A stretch of DNA of 64,000 bases from NCBI RefSeq assembly GCF_008932115.1, contig NZ_CP044543.1, forward strand, positions 2,424,501 to 2,488,500, written 5' to 3'. Of the stretch, positions 51,790-59,502 are shown in pieces. Position 1 is the stretch's first letter, and each line of letters begins with the position of its first letter. The stretch is from Bradyrhizobium betae (GTDB lineage: Bacteria > Pseudomonadota > Alphaproteobacteria > Rhizobiales > Xanthobacteraceae). A model generated the notes under the pieces. It was not told where the DNA came from. It was given only the letters and a program-made list of their open reading frames with translations, and searched no databases. The position numbers and the translations under genes are program-made.

Positions 51790-53175
51790 CTAGCTCTCCA
51801 GCGCATTCAGCCGCTGCAACCGATCCTGCATCACCTTCCTCAGATCATAGCCCGGCCGGCCGAAGCTGGCGTTCCGTGTCGTGAGGAAATCGCGCTGGGT
51901 CTTGCGCAGGTCGCCAGCCGAGCGCTTGCTCGCGCTCTTCAACACGCGCTCGTAGGTCTCGGCGATCTGGCGATCGAGCACCCCGAGTTGCGGATCGGCG
52001 CAGATGACTTTCTCGACCTCGCGCCGGGCGGTAGCGCAATCGAACGACGGTCCGCTGCCGGAAACGGCATCCAGCGGACGCAGCGGCTCAGCGCCGAATT
52101 TCGCGATCTCCGCGATCATGGCGCGGCGGCCGTTGGCGGCGTTGTCGTTGCCGGGGTCGAGCCGCAGCGCCGTCTCGTAGTCGGCCAGCGCCTTCCTGCG
52201 CTCGCCCATCTTCTTGTAGAGCACGGCGCGGTTGTTGTAGGTCTGCGCGAAATTCGGATCGAGCTTCAGCGCCGCTTCGTAGTCGCCGAGCGCTGCGCCA
52301 AGCTCGCCCTTGAGATGGTAGGAATCGCCGCGGTTGGTGAAGAAGTTCGGCCGCGGCGCCAGCCGCAGGGCCTGATCGTAGTCGGCAATCGCCTTATCGT
52401 ACTCGCCCATCGCGGCCAGCGACAGGCCGCGATTGTCGTAATATTCGGGCACCTTCGGATCGAGCCTGATCGCCTCACCGTCATCAGCGACCGCCTTGTC
52501 GAGCTGGCCGAGCTTCTTGTAGGCGGCGCCGCGATTGGTGTAGCTGCGCGGCCGGTTTGGATCGAGCCGCAGCGCCTCGCTGAGATCGCGGACCGCCTTC
52601 TCGTTGTCGCCGCCGAGATAATAGGTCACGCCGCGGTCGGACCAGGCCTGCGCATCATCCGGCTTCAGCTTGATCGCCTGGTCGTAATCGGCGAGTGCGC
52701 GGTCGAGCCGGCGCTGATTGGTGTAGACGACCCCGCGCAGCTCGTAGGACTCGGCATCCTGCGGGTCGAGCTCGATCGCCTTGCTGAGATCCGCCGCGGC
52801 GCGGCTGAGATCGCCGCCGGCCTCGCGCAAGAGGTCACCGCGCAGGCGCCAGGCCTTTGCATTCCTGCCGTCGAGTGCGATGGCGCGGTCGATATCCCGC
52901 AGCGCCTGCGTGAGGCCGCCCGAGGTCCGCGCATTGGCGTCCGCACGAACCAGCAGCGCGGCGGCGCGATCGGACGACGGATTTGAGGCCTGATCGATGA
53001 CGGCGCTGCACGCCGGGATCAGCTCGCCGGGAGCAGCCTTGCTGCCCATCACGCAATCGACGCCGGCCGAGGCCGGCGCGACAAGAACGAGGCTGATCGC
53101 CGCGCCGAGCAGGACGGCGCGAAACGGGATCTTGGCAAACGGGGAGGTTTGCGCGGAAGGAGGCGTACCGCACAT
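51790..53175 (-). CDS. TPR-repeat periplasmic protein with C-terminal LprI domain
   Basis: A 461-residue exported protein. After a signal peptide (RAVLLGAAISLVLVAPASA) there are about eight tetratricopeptide units (for example RAAADLSKAIELDPQDAESY, RALADYDQAIKLKPDDAQAW, KAIADYDQALRLAPRPNFF). The last 90 residues form an LprI/DUF1311 lysozyme-inhibitor-like domain: FDCATARREVEKVICADPQL, LDRQIAETYERVL, LRKTQRDFLTTRNASFG. It ends GYDLRKVMQDRLQRLN. It probably scaffolds periplasmic protein complexes. A shorter paralogue is at 53339-54115. Confidence 0.9.
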   Translation of the reverse strand: MCGTPPSAQTSPFAKIPFRAVLLGAAISLVLVAPASAGVDCVMGSKAAPGELIPACSAVIDQASNPSSDRAAALLVRADANARTSGGLTQALRDIDRAIALDGRNAKAWRLRGDLLREAGGDLSRAAADLSKAIELDPQDAESYELRGVVYTNQRRLDRALADYDQAIKLKPDDAQAWSDRGVTYYLGGDNEKAVRDLSEALRLDPNRPRSYTNRGAAYKKLGQLDKAVADDGEAIRLDPKVPEYYDNRGLSLAAMGEYDKAIADYDQALRLAPRPNFFTNRGDSYHLKGELGAALGDYEAALKLDPNFAQTYNNRAVLYKKMGERRKALADYETALRLDPGNDNAANGRRAMIAEIAKFGAEPLRPLDAVSGSGPSFDCATARREVEKVICADPQLGVLDRQIAETYERVLKSASKRSAGDLRKTQRDFLTTRNASFGRPGYDLRKVMQDRLQRLNALES

Positions 53176-53283
53176 GGCATAAGGCTCCGTGACGTCGGGT
53201 TTTCACCATTGTCGCGGCGGGCAAGGATCGGGTTCAATTCGGGCCTGTTACGGAGGAGAGGCGAACATCGCCGCTCTGGATTC

Positions 53284-53341
53284 TTGTTTTGACGCGTTTT
53301 CTTCACGCGAACCAGTATCCACTTCGCTCGAAAACTCTCTA
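53284..53341. repeat. short Bradyrhizobium-type repeat at a gene end
   Basis: Begins TTGTTTTGACGCGTTTTCTT, continues CACGCGAACCAGTATCCACT and ends TCGCTCGAAAACTCTCTA. From memory this sequence, with small variations, lies near gene ends many times in Bradyrhizobium and Rhodopseudomonas genomes. Its last three bases form the stop codon of the second TPR-LprI gene. Confidence 0.6.
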
Positions 53342-54115
53342 GTAGCCGTCCGCCCCATTCAGCCGCTTCAATCGTTCCTGCATCGCCTTCTTCAGGTCGT
53401 AGCCGGGCCGCCCATATCCGGCATTGCGGCGTGCGATGAAATCGTCCTGTTCGCGCTGAAGCGCCCTCGCCTCCCCCGCATTTTGCGCTTCCCGGACCAC
53501 GCGCGCATTCGATGCAAATATCTCCCGGTCGAGATCGGCGAGCTCGCGATTGCCGCAGATCGCCTTCTCCACGGCACGAGCCGCGCTCCGGCAATTGAAG
53601 CTGGGCTTGCCGGCCACCGCCATCTGCGCCCCGATCCGCTCCAGCTCGCGCGCCATCGCCCTGTGATTGGCCTTGGCCTTCTCGTGGTTCGGATCGATCT
53701 TCAGCGCCGCGCCGAAATCCTGCACGGCCTTCGGCTTGTCACCTTTCCTCAGCCAGAGTTCGCCGCGGGCATTGAAGATGTCGGCAAGCGCAGGATCGAG
53801 CTGCAAGGCACGGCTGTCGTCGGCGATTGCACGGTCGATCTGGTCGTGCCGCGCCAGCAGCGCACCGCGCGCGATCAGCGCCTTGATCAGGTCGGCCTTC
53901 GCCGTCTTCTCGTTGTCGATCACCGCCGCGCAGGCGGAACTGGCCTTGTCCATGTCGTCGACGGAGGTCGCGGCGAGACACGGCGCGATGTCGACCTGCG
54001 CGACGGCCGCGGGCTCGCCGCCGGTCGCGGCATAAACCGTGTCATGGGCCAAGCTCAGCGCAAGCACGCAGAGCACCACGGCACATGACAAGTGAATGAG
54101 ATTTTGAAAACGCAT
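53339..54115 (-). CDS. short TPR protein with LprI domain (paralogue)
   Basis: A 258-residue exported protein. A signal peptide (SCAVVLCVLALSLAHDTVYA) is followed by two to three TPR units (RAIADDSRALQLDPALADIF, KAVQDFGAALKIDPNHEKA) and an LprI-like C-terminus (FNCRSAARAVEKAICGNREL, LDREIFASNARVV, RREQDDFIARRNAGYG-like). It ends GYDLKKAMQERLKRLN, nearly the same as the 51790-53175 protein (GYDLRKVMQDRLQRLN). The pair arose by duplication with loss or gain of TPR units and is on the same strand 163 bases apart. Confidence 0.88.
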   Translation of the reverse strand: MRFQNLIHLSCAVVLCVLALSLAHDTVYAATGGEPAAVAQVDIAPCLAATSVDDMDKASSACAAVIDNEKTAKADLIKALIARGALLARHDQIDRAIADDSRALQLDPALADIFNARGELWLRKGDKPKAVQDFGAALKIDPNHEKAKANHRAMARELERIGAQMAVAGKPSFNCRSAARAVEKAICGNRELADLDREIFASNARVVREAQNAGEARALQREQDDFIARRNAGYGRPGYDLKKAMQERLKRLNGADGY

Positions 54116-54217
54116 GCTTGTTGCAGTCGGAGCTCTTGCCTTGTGGCCGCACTATCCATCATACGGCCGGATTGGTGCTAGCCTGTGGCGTCGCTCAAAT
54201 CGGTTTCGGGGACTATC

Positions 54218-55761
54218 GTGTCGACATTCGAATGGATCATCGCGTTACTGCTCGGCGCCGTTGCATTATCGGCGCTGGCGCGGCGGATCAAGGTCCCTTA
54301 TCCGACCTTCTCGCCATCGGCGGCGCGCTGATCGCCTTCGTGCCGAACAGCCCGTCCTGGACCCTCGAACCCAACCTGGCATTGGCGCTTTTTGTCGCAC
54401 CGGTGCTGCTGGATGCCGCTTTCGACACCTCGCTGCGGGACCTGCGCAACAACTGGGTTCCGGTCTCGACCCTGGTGGTGGCCGCGGTCGGCCTGACCAC
54501 GGTCGGCGTCGCCTACGTCGCGCACCGGATGATGCCTGACATGCCCTGGGCCGCCGCGATCGCGCTCGGCGCCATCGTGGCACCGCCGGACGCCGCGGCC
54601 GCGGTTGCGATCCTGAGCCAAGTCAAGCTGCCCCACCGCATGGTGAAGGTGCTGGAAGGCGAGAGCCTGCTCAATGACGCCAGCGCGCTCCTGATCTATC
54701 GCATCGCCGTCGGCGCGGTCGTCATGGAGCATTTGAAATGGAGCGAGGTCGCGCCGACGATTGCGCTCGCGCTGGTCGGCAGCGTCCTCGCAGGTTTCCT
54801 GGCAGGACGCATCATCCCGCTGCTCATGGAACGCGTGAAGGAAGCGCCAAGCGCGATCATCGTACAGTTCGCCACCACCTTCATGGTCTGGATCGCCGCC
54901 GAGCATCTCGGCCTCTCCGGCATTCTCACCATCGTCGTCTACGCCATCACCATGGCGCGCACGGCGGGCGCGCGGATGCCGGCACGGCTCCGGGTACCGT
55001 CCTTTGCGGTGTGGGAGACGATGGTGTTCGTGCTCAACGTGCTCGCCTTCATGCTGATCGGCATGCAGATGCGCCCGATCTGGACACGGCTGGATGCCGA
55101 TGTGCGCTGGGAGTATTGCGCGGCGGCAGGCTGGATCCTGCTCACGGTAGTCCTGGTCCGGCTGTTGTGGATCACCTTCTACCGCACCGTACTCCGCGTG
55201 CTGATCGCGCACGATATCTATCACCCGAAGGATCCCAAGGCGGTTGCCTCGCCCAAGGGCGGCCTCGTCATCTCCTGGTGCGGCATGCGCGGCCTCGTCA
55301 CGCTCGCCACCGCTTTTGCCCTGCCCGAGAACTTTCCCTATCGCGACTTCATCGTCTTCGTCGCCTTCGCGGTGGTGCTGGGATCACTGGTGATCCAGGG
55401 ACTGACGCTGCGGCCGCTGATCCTGGCGTTCGGCCTCAAGGACGACGATCCCGTCGGGATCGAGGTTGCGCGGGCGCGCACCGTCGCCTATCGCGCCGCG
55501 CTCGATGCCATCGAGGACGACCCGTCGGAGGAAGCCGAGTTCCTGCGGCTCGAATATCGCGCCGTCCTGATGCAGGCGGACGACGATCCGAACGGCGGCA
55601 TCGCCAGCGGCGAATTGCCCGCCGATCCCCTGCGCCGCCGCGCCATCGAGGCCGCGCGCAAATCGATCTTCGGCCTGCGCGCGACCGAAGTGATCGGCGA
55701 CGACGCGTTTCATCGGCTCGAGGAAGAGCTCGATCGCGCCGAATTGAGCGCGGGCGGATGA
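54218..55761 (+). pseudogene. CPA1 Na+/H+ antiporter with a 1-base frameshift near the start
   Basis: The expected N-terminus reads from GTG at 54218: STFEWIIALLLGAVALSALA, then RRIKVPYPTF up to 54310. At that point the sequence reads TTC-TC where TTC-CTC is expected, and the family continuation LAIGGALIAFVPNSPSW follows in the frame one base earlier. From 54310 to 55761 the antiporter is intact: helix segments, LEGESLLNDASALLIYR (CPA1 signature), ISWCGMRGLVTLATAFALP, and a cytoplasmic tail of about 100 residues. One deleted C at 54308-54311 explains this. It is either a real mutation or a sequence error; if real, translation would need another start inside the frame. Confidence 0.7.
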
Positions 55762-55827
55762 TGTTTTGGGGCGGCAAACTCCACCGGCGGGTTTGAACCA
55801 AATGCCGTCTCCCCAGACTCATCCCTC

Positions 55828-56598
55828 ATGACGACATTGACCGACGACCGTCGTGTCCGCGCGCGTGATGCGTCGCCTGCACGATATTTTTATCTCCATA
55901 TGGCCCTGGCCTGTGCGGCCACCGCATTTCTTGGCTTCGCACCGACCTATTGGATGCCGCTCGCCAACCGGACATTGTCCGCGAGCCCCGTGATTCATTT
56001 TCACGGATTCTTGTTCTTCACCTGGTCTCTCTATTTCGTGATCCAGACCTGGCTCGCGGCCTCGGGCCGCGTGGTCAATCACCGCGCGCTCGGCATCGCC
56101 GGTGTCTCGCTCGCCACCGCGATGACGATCTTCGGCTTCCTCGCCTCGGTGACGTCGATGAAGCACGCGGCCGCGCTCGGGCAGGTCGACGCAGGCATCG
56201 CCTTCTCGATCGTACCGATGAGCGGCATCGCGTTCTTCGCGTTGGTGTTCGTGCTTGCGATCCTGAACAAGCGCAGGCCCGAGATCCACAAGCGGCTGAT
56301 GCTGCTCGCCGCCGTCTCGATCCTCGATGCCGCGATCGCGCGCTGGTTTCTCACCTTCCTCGCGCCTCCCGGACCACCCGGCCCGCCGCCGGTGCCGGTG
56401 ACGATCGCGCCGGCCGTGGTCGCCTCGCTCCTGCTCGTCGTCGCCATGGTGCGCGACTGGCGCACCGAAGGCCGCGTGCACCCGGTCTACATCTATGGCA
56501 CGCTCGCGCTGCTGGCGGTGAAGGTGTTGAACTGGCCGGTCAGCGAGACCGCGGCGTGGCATTCGTTCGCCGGCGGAATTCTGGCGCTGGCGCAGTAG
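55828..56598 (+). CDS. conserved polytopic membrane protein
   Basis: A 256-residue protein with six to seven hydrophobic helices. Notable features are conserved histidines at helix ends: VIHFHGFLFFTWSLYF (two His), RVVNHRALGIAG, RRPEIHKRLMLLAAVSILDA and VHPVYIYGTLALL. Such histidine pairs could bind haem or metal, but that is speculation. I recognise this as a type of uncharacterised alphaproteobacterial membrane protein; no family name assigned. It lies 66 bases after the antiporter, same strand. Confidence 0.75.
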   Translation: MTTLTDDRRVRARDASPARYFYLHMALACAATAFLGFAPTYWMPLANRTLSASPVIHFHGFLFFTWSLYFVIQTWLAASGRVVNHRALGIAGVSLATAMTIFGFLASVTSMKHAAALGQVDAGIAFSIVPMSGIAFFALVFVLAILNKRRPEIHKRLMLLAAVSILDAAIARWFLTFLAPPGPPGPPPVPVTIAPAVVASLLLVVAMVRDWRTEGRVHPVYIYGTLALLAVKVLNWPVSETAAWHSFAGGILALAQ

Positions 56599-56608
56599 CA
56601 TCTAAATC

Positions 56609-56741
56609 CGTCACCCTGAGGTGGCCGCTTCTTCAGCGGCCCTCGAAGGGCGACGGCCCAGCTGCTACATCTCGGCCGCTCATCCTTCGAGGCTCACAGC
56701 GCAGTGCAAATGCACTGCGCTACTCGCACCTCAGGATGACG
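56609..56741. repeat. palindromic repeat, CACCTCAGGATGACG type
   Basis: Begins CGTCACCCTGAGGTGGCC and ends CACCTCAGGATGACG, with CTTCGAGG and GCAGTGCA...TGCACTGC inner pairs. It lies between convergent genes. Confidence 0.9.
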
Positions 56742-56764
56742 GGGCGAGCAGCGCTGATGTCTCA

Positions 56765-57571
56765 TCAAGCTCCCGCCTTGCACGTGATACCGCCGTCCAC
56801 CACCAGCTCGATCCCCGTCACATATTTCGATTCGTCCGACGCGAGGAACAGCGCCGCGTTGGCGACGTCCCAGGCCTCGCCCATGTGGCCCATCGGCACC
56901 TGCGCATCGCGCGCACGCCACATCGCTTCGACGTCGCCCTTGGCGTAGCTGTTGGCAAGCCCCGCCGAGTGCTCCACCATCGGCGTCTTCATCAGGCCGG
57001 GCAGGATTGCATTCACCCGCACATGGTTCTTCGCGAACTCAACCGCAGTGGAGCACGTCAGCTGGTTCATCGCTGCCTTGCTGGCGTTGTAGCTGACATA
57101 GGAAATCCCGACATGGCGGATCGAGGCGATCGAGGAGATGTTGATGATCGAGCCGCCGCCCTGCTTCACCATCACGGGGATGACATGCTTCATGGCGAGA
57201 TAGGCGCTCTTGAGGTTGACGGTGAAGACGCGGTCCCAGCTTTCCTCGGCGAGGTCGACCACGCTGCCCATCTCGGCGATGCCGACATTGTTGTCGAGCA
57301 CGTCGATGCGGCCATAGGCCTTCAGGCACGCCGCGACCATCGCCTCGATCTCGCTTGCGCGCGAGACGTCGGCCGTGAACGCCATCGCCTTGCCGCCTTC
57401 GCCGGCGATGATCTTCGCGGTCTCCGCTGCAGCCTCGCCGTTGCGATCGACGCAAAACACCTGCGCGCCCTCGCGGGCAAAGGACACCGCGGTCGCCTTG
57501 CCATTGCCCCAGCCTGGACCAATCGACCCGGCGCCCACCACCATCGCTACCTTGCCCTTGAGCCGATCCAT
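56765..57571 (-). CDS. short-chain dehydrogenase/reductase
   Basis: A 268-residue SDR. The cofactor-binding motif reads VAMVVGAGSIGPGWGNGKA, with D40-like acidic residue after FCVDRNG suggesting NAD preference. NVGIAEMGS, NISSIASIRH and YNASKAAMNQ supply the active-site Asn, Ser and Tyr-x3-Lys. The C-terminus VTGIELVVDGGITCKAG is usual. Substrate unknown. It lies alone between repeats, next to the insertion sequence. Confidence 0.92.
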   Translation of the reverse strand: MDRLKGKVAMVVGAGSIGPGWGNGKATAVSFAREGAQVFCVDRNGEAAAETAKIIAGEGGKAMAFTADVSRASEIEAMVAACLKAYGRIDVLDNNVGIAEMGSVVDLAEESWDRVFTVNLKSAYLAMKHVIPVMVKQGGGSIINISSIASIRHVGISYVSYNASKAAMNQLTCSTAVEFAKNHVRVNAILPGLMKTPMVEHSAGLANSYAKGDVEAMWRARDAQVPMGHMGEAWDVANAALFLASDESKYVTGIELVVDGGITCKAGA

Positions 57572-57602
57572 CGCGTGTCTCCCTTATTGTTATTCTTCTT
57601 GT

Positions 57603-57669
57603 AGCCCGGATGGAGCGCAGCGCAATCCGGGGCCACTGTTCCCGGATTACGCTACGCTCCATCCGGGCT
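57603..57669. repeat. palindromic repeat family 4, at the border of the insertion sequence
   Basis: AGCCCGGATGGAGCG (57603-57617) is perfectly complementary to CGCTCCATCCGGGCT (57655-57669); GCGCAATCCGGG and CCCGGATTACGC extend the inner stem. It ends three bases before the inverted end of the insertion sequence. Confidence 0.95.
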
Positions 57670-57683
57670 TCTGTAACGGGCCC

Positions 57684-57929
57684 TGGTTAGTCAATCCCTT
57701 TTTGCGTCGTCCACTCGCCGGGAACCTGCTTCTGTACGGGATCGGCGCGGTGGCCGTCGCCTGATGGGGTTCTAGAGAGGAGCAGGTCGGCCAATCTACG
57801 GAAGCGTGATCGCATCGACGGATGCGTCGACAACCCGGATGACGGCCTGGCCTGATCCATCGTCCCGGCGAAGGGACTTCGCTTCGGGGAGGCTGGTGTG
57901 ATGCCCGCCCGAATCTGTGTGCTCTTGCT
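57684..57929. other. non-coding 3' segment of the insertion sequence, candidate guide RNA region
   Basis: This 246-base segment has no coding frame and contains stable hairpins CGCATC-GACG-GATGCG (57811-57826) and GCGAAG-GGA-CTTCGC (57868-57882). In IS1111-type elements the guide (seek/bridge) RNA is reported from the non-coding segment beside the transposase. This is proposed by position and structure only. Confidence 0.4.
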
Positions 57930-58955
57930 TTAAGCCATGGCAGTCGTCCTGAACGGTGCGTTGTCCTTGAGCATGCGCAGCATGATCACGGCGAGCTTGC
58001 GTGCTAACGCTACCTTGGCCTTGTTCATGCCGGCGCGCTTGGCGATCCGCATGGCCCAGCTCTTGAGCGGCGCGCAGCCCTTGATCGGCTTGGTCAGGAT
58101 GATGTGGGCGGCTTCATAGAGCGCCTCGCGCACGGAGGCGTCGCCATTTTTACTGATGCGGCCGCGGTAGTCGGTCTCGCCTGACTGGTACTTCTTCGGC
58201 GTCAAGCCGAACAACGGTCCCGCGCGCTTCGCCGAGTTGAAGCGCGAGGGGTCATCGATGGCGCTGGCAAAGGTCAGCGAGATGATCGGTCCCACGGCCG
58301 GTGTCGACATCAGCAGCTTGGCTTTGGCATCCAAAAGCGACATCGCCCGCACCCGCTTCTCAAAGCCGTTGAACTCGCGCAGTAGCACTGCATGAACCGC
58401 CAGCGTCGCAGTAGCGATCGTCTCGAGGGCCTGATGGCCGGCCACCAGCTCACGGATGCGTGCCGCAAAACTGCGCTTCGTCGTTTTGCCAACCTTCAAT
58501 CCGAAGCCGCGCAGGATCCCGCGCAGGCTGTTCTCGATGTCCTGAAGCTTGGCCTGGATCAGCTTGCGCGCCGTCAGCATCGCACGGGTCTCCTGGGCAC
58601 TCATCGACTTGCAATGCACCGGCCGGAACCAGCCGAGCCGCATCAATTGCGCGATGTTGCGGGCGTCGTTACGGTCCGACTTCACCGGCATCGCCTTGAA
58701 GGCATCGCTCACGTGCCGCGTTTCCAGGAGCTCGACCGCGAGGCCCTCGTGCTTCATGGCTGTATAAAGCCACTGAGACAGCGGTCCGGCCTCCAGCCCG
58801 ATCCTGGCGAGTTCGAACCCGAGCGAGCGGAACCAGCCAATCAGCGCCACAGGCTCGCTGGCAACCTTGACCTCCCGAACGATCTTTCCGCTCGCGTCGA
58901 CAACGCACACGCTGGAGCATTCCAATGACACGTCGATTCCGGCATAGTAGTCCAT
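57930..58955 (-). CDS. IS110-family DEDD transposase
   Basis: A 341-residue recombinase. The RuvC-like N-terminal domain has YYAGIDVSLE (first Asp), IGLEAGPLSQWL (Glu) and KSDRNDARNIAQL (two Asp), giving the DEDD set. The C-terminal Transposase_20 domain has STPAVGPIISLTFASA, KRAGPLFGLTP, and QSGETDYRGRISKNGD with the likely catalytic serine in QSGE. GGAGGAACGACC precedes the ATG. The gene is full length with no frame damage, so the element may still be active. Confidence 0.93.
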   Translation of the reverse strand: MDYYAGIDVSLECSSVCVVDASGKIVREVKVASEPVALIGWFRSLGFELARIGLEAGPLSQWLYTAMKHEGLAVELLETRHVSDAFKAMPVKSDRNDARNIAQLMRLGWFRPVHCKSMSAQETRAMLTARKLIQAKLQDIENSLRGILRGFGLKVGKTTKRSFAARIRELVAGHQALETIATATLAVHAVLLREFNGFEKRVRAMSLLDAKAKLLMSTPAVGPIISLTFASAIDDPSRFNSAKRAGPLFGLTPKKYQSGETDYRGRISKNGDASVREALYEAAHIILTKPIKGCAPLKSWAMRIAKRAGMNKAKVALARKLAVIMLRMLKDNAPFRTTAMA

Positions 58956-59033
58956 GGTCGTTCCTCCTTGATGCTTGGAGCGAAGCTTAGGCCTCGACTC
59001 CGCTACACCATCAATGTGAGGGACGACCGCAAA

Positions 59034-59102
59034 CCTTCCAGTCAAGCCGCGCGACGCGCGCAATCAAAATAGCGCCGTAGCTAGCGCGGCTTGACTGGAA
59101 GG
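59034..59102. repeat. 19-bp perfect inverted repeat inside the insertion sequence
   Basis: CCTTCCAGTCAAGCCGCGC (59034-59052) and its exact complement (59084-59102) flank 31 bases, upstream of the transposase and just inside the right end. It forms a long hairpin that could be part of the recombination site or of an RNA. Confidence 0.9.
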
Positions 59103-59124
59103 CCTCCGGGGCCCGTTACCCCAT

Positions 59125-59502
59125 CTACGGATCTCTGCAAGTCTTCATCGTCGTGACGTTAGCACCGATGGGATGCCCGACAATCTCCGACAACGTCCGG
59201 CACTTGCCCTCATGGCACAACCGCCATTCCCCCGCCGCGCCGGAATTGCCCAGCACCACCTCCGGCATCGGGGGGCGCTGTGGCTGCCATTGAAACCAGC
59301 CGTCGACGAGACGCGCCTCGGGCGGCGGCTCCATGCCGGGGCCGGTGCCCTTGACGCGGGCCTGCACCAGTTCGAGACCCGCGGGGGTGACGCGCCAGTC
59401 TTCCTGCCAGTCGACCTTCGCGACCGAATGCGTCCACACCAGCGTGAAGGCGGAAAGCGCCAGCGCCTTCACGCCGGCCGCTGTTGCGAAGCAGAGGCTC
59501 AC
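59125..59502 (-). CDS. DUF1850 protein, TRAP-associated
   Basis: A 125-residue protein with an N-terminal signal-like helix (FATAAGVKALALSAFTLVW), then VDWQEDWRVTPAGLELVQAR, VKGTGPGMEPPPEARLVDG and WRLCHEGKCRTLSEIVG, the DUF1850 core. Members commonly accompany TAXI-type TRAP transporters. The GTG at 59502 overlaps the permease stop by four bases. The stop codon at 59125 is six bases from the insertion sequence, yet the usual C-terminal region is present, so it seems intact. Confidence 0.85.
   Translation of the reverse strand: MSLCFATAAGVKALALSAFTLVWTHSVAKVDWQEDWRVTPAGLELVQARVKGTGPGMEPPPEARLVDGWFQWQPQRPPMPEVVLGNSGAAGEWRLCHEGKCRTLSEIVGHPIGANVTTMKTCRDP

Larger units (their letters stand above)
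57673..59119. mobile_element. IS110-family insertion sequence, IS1111-like ends
   Basis: The element is about 1.45 kb and contains one DEDD transposase gene. Inverted repeats GTAACGGGCCC (57673-57683) and GGGCCCGTTAC (59109-59119) mark or closely flank its ends. IS110 elements proper lack inverted repeats, while the IS1111 subgroup has short subterminal ones, so this is placed nearer IS1111. There is about 246 bases of non-coding DNA on the 3' side of the transposase and about 153 on the 5' side. One edge touches a palindromic repeat, the other the stop region of the DUF1850 gene. Exact ends require comparison with an empty site. Confidence 0.8.

Noticed and set aside
54118..54310. An ATG at 54118 as the start of the Na+/H+ antiporter
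   Set aside because: The first 64 residues from this start lack similarity to the family and are not hydrophobic, whereas the overlapping frame from 54218 encodes the expected first helix.
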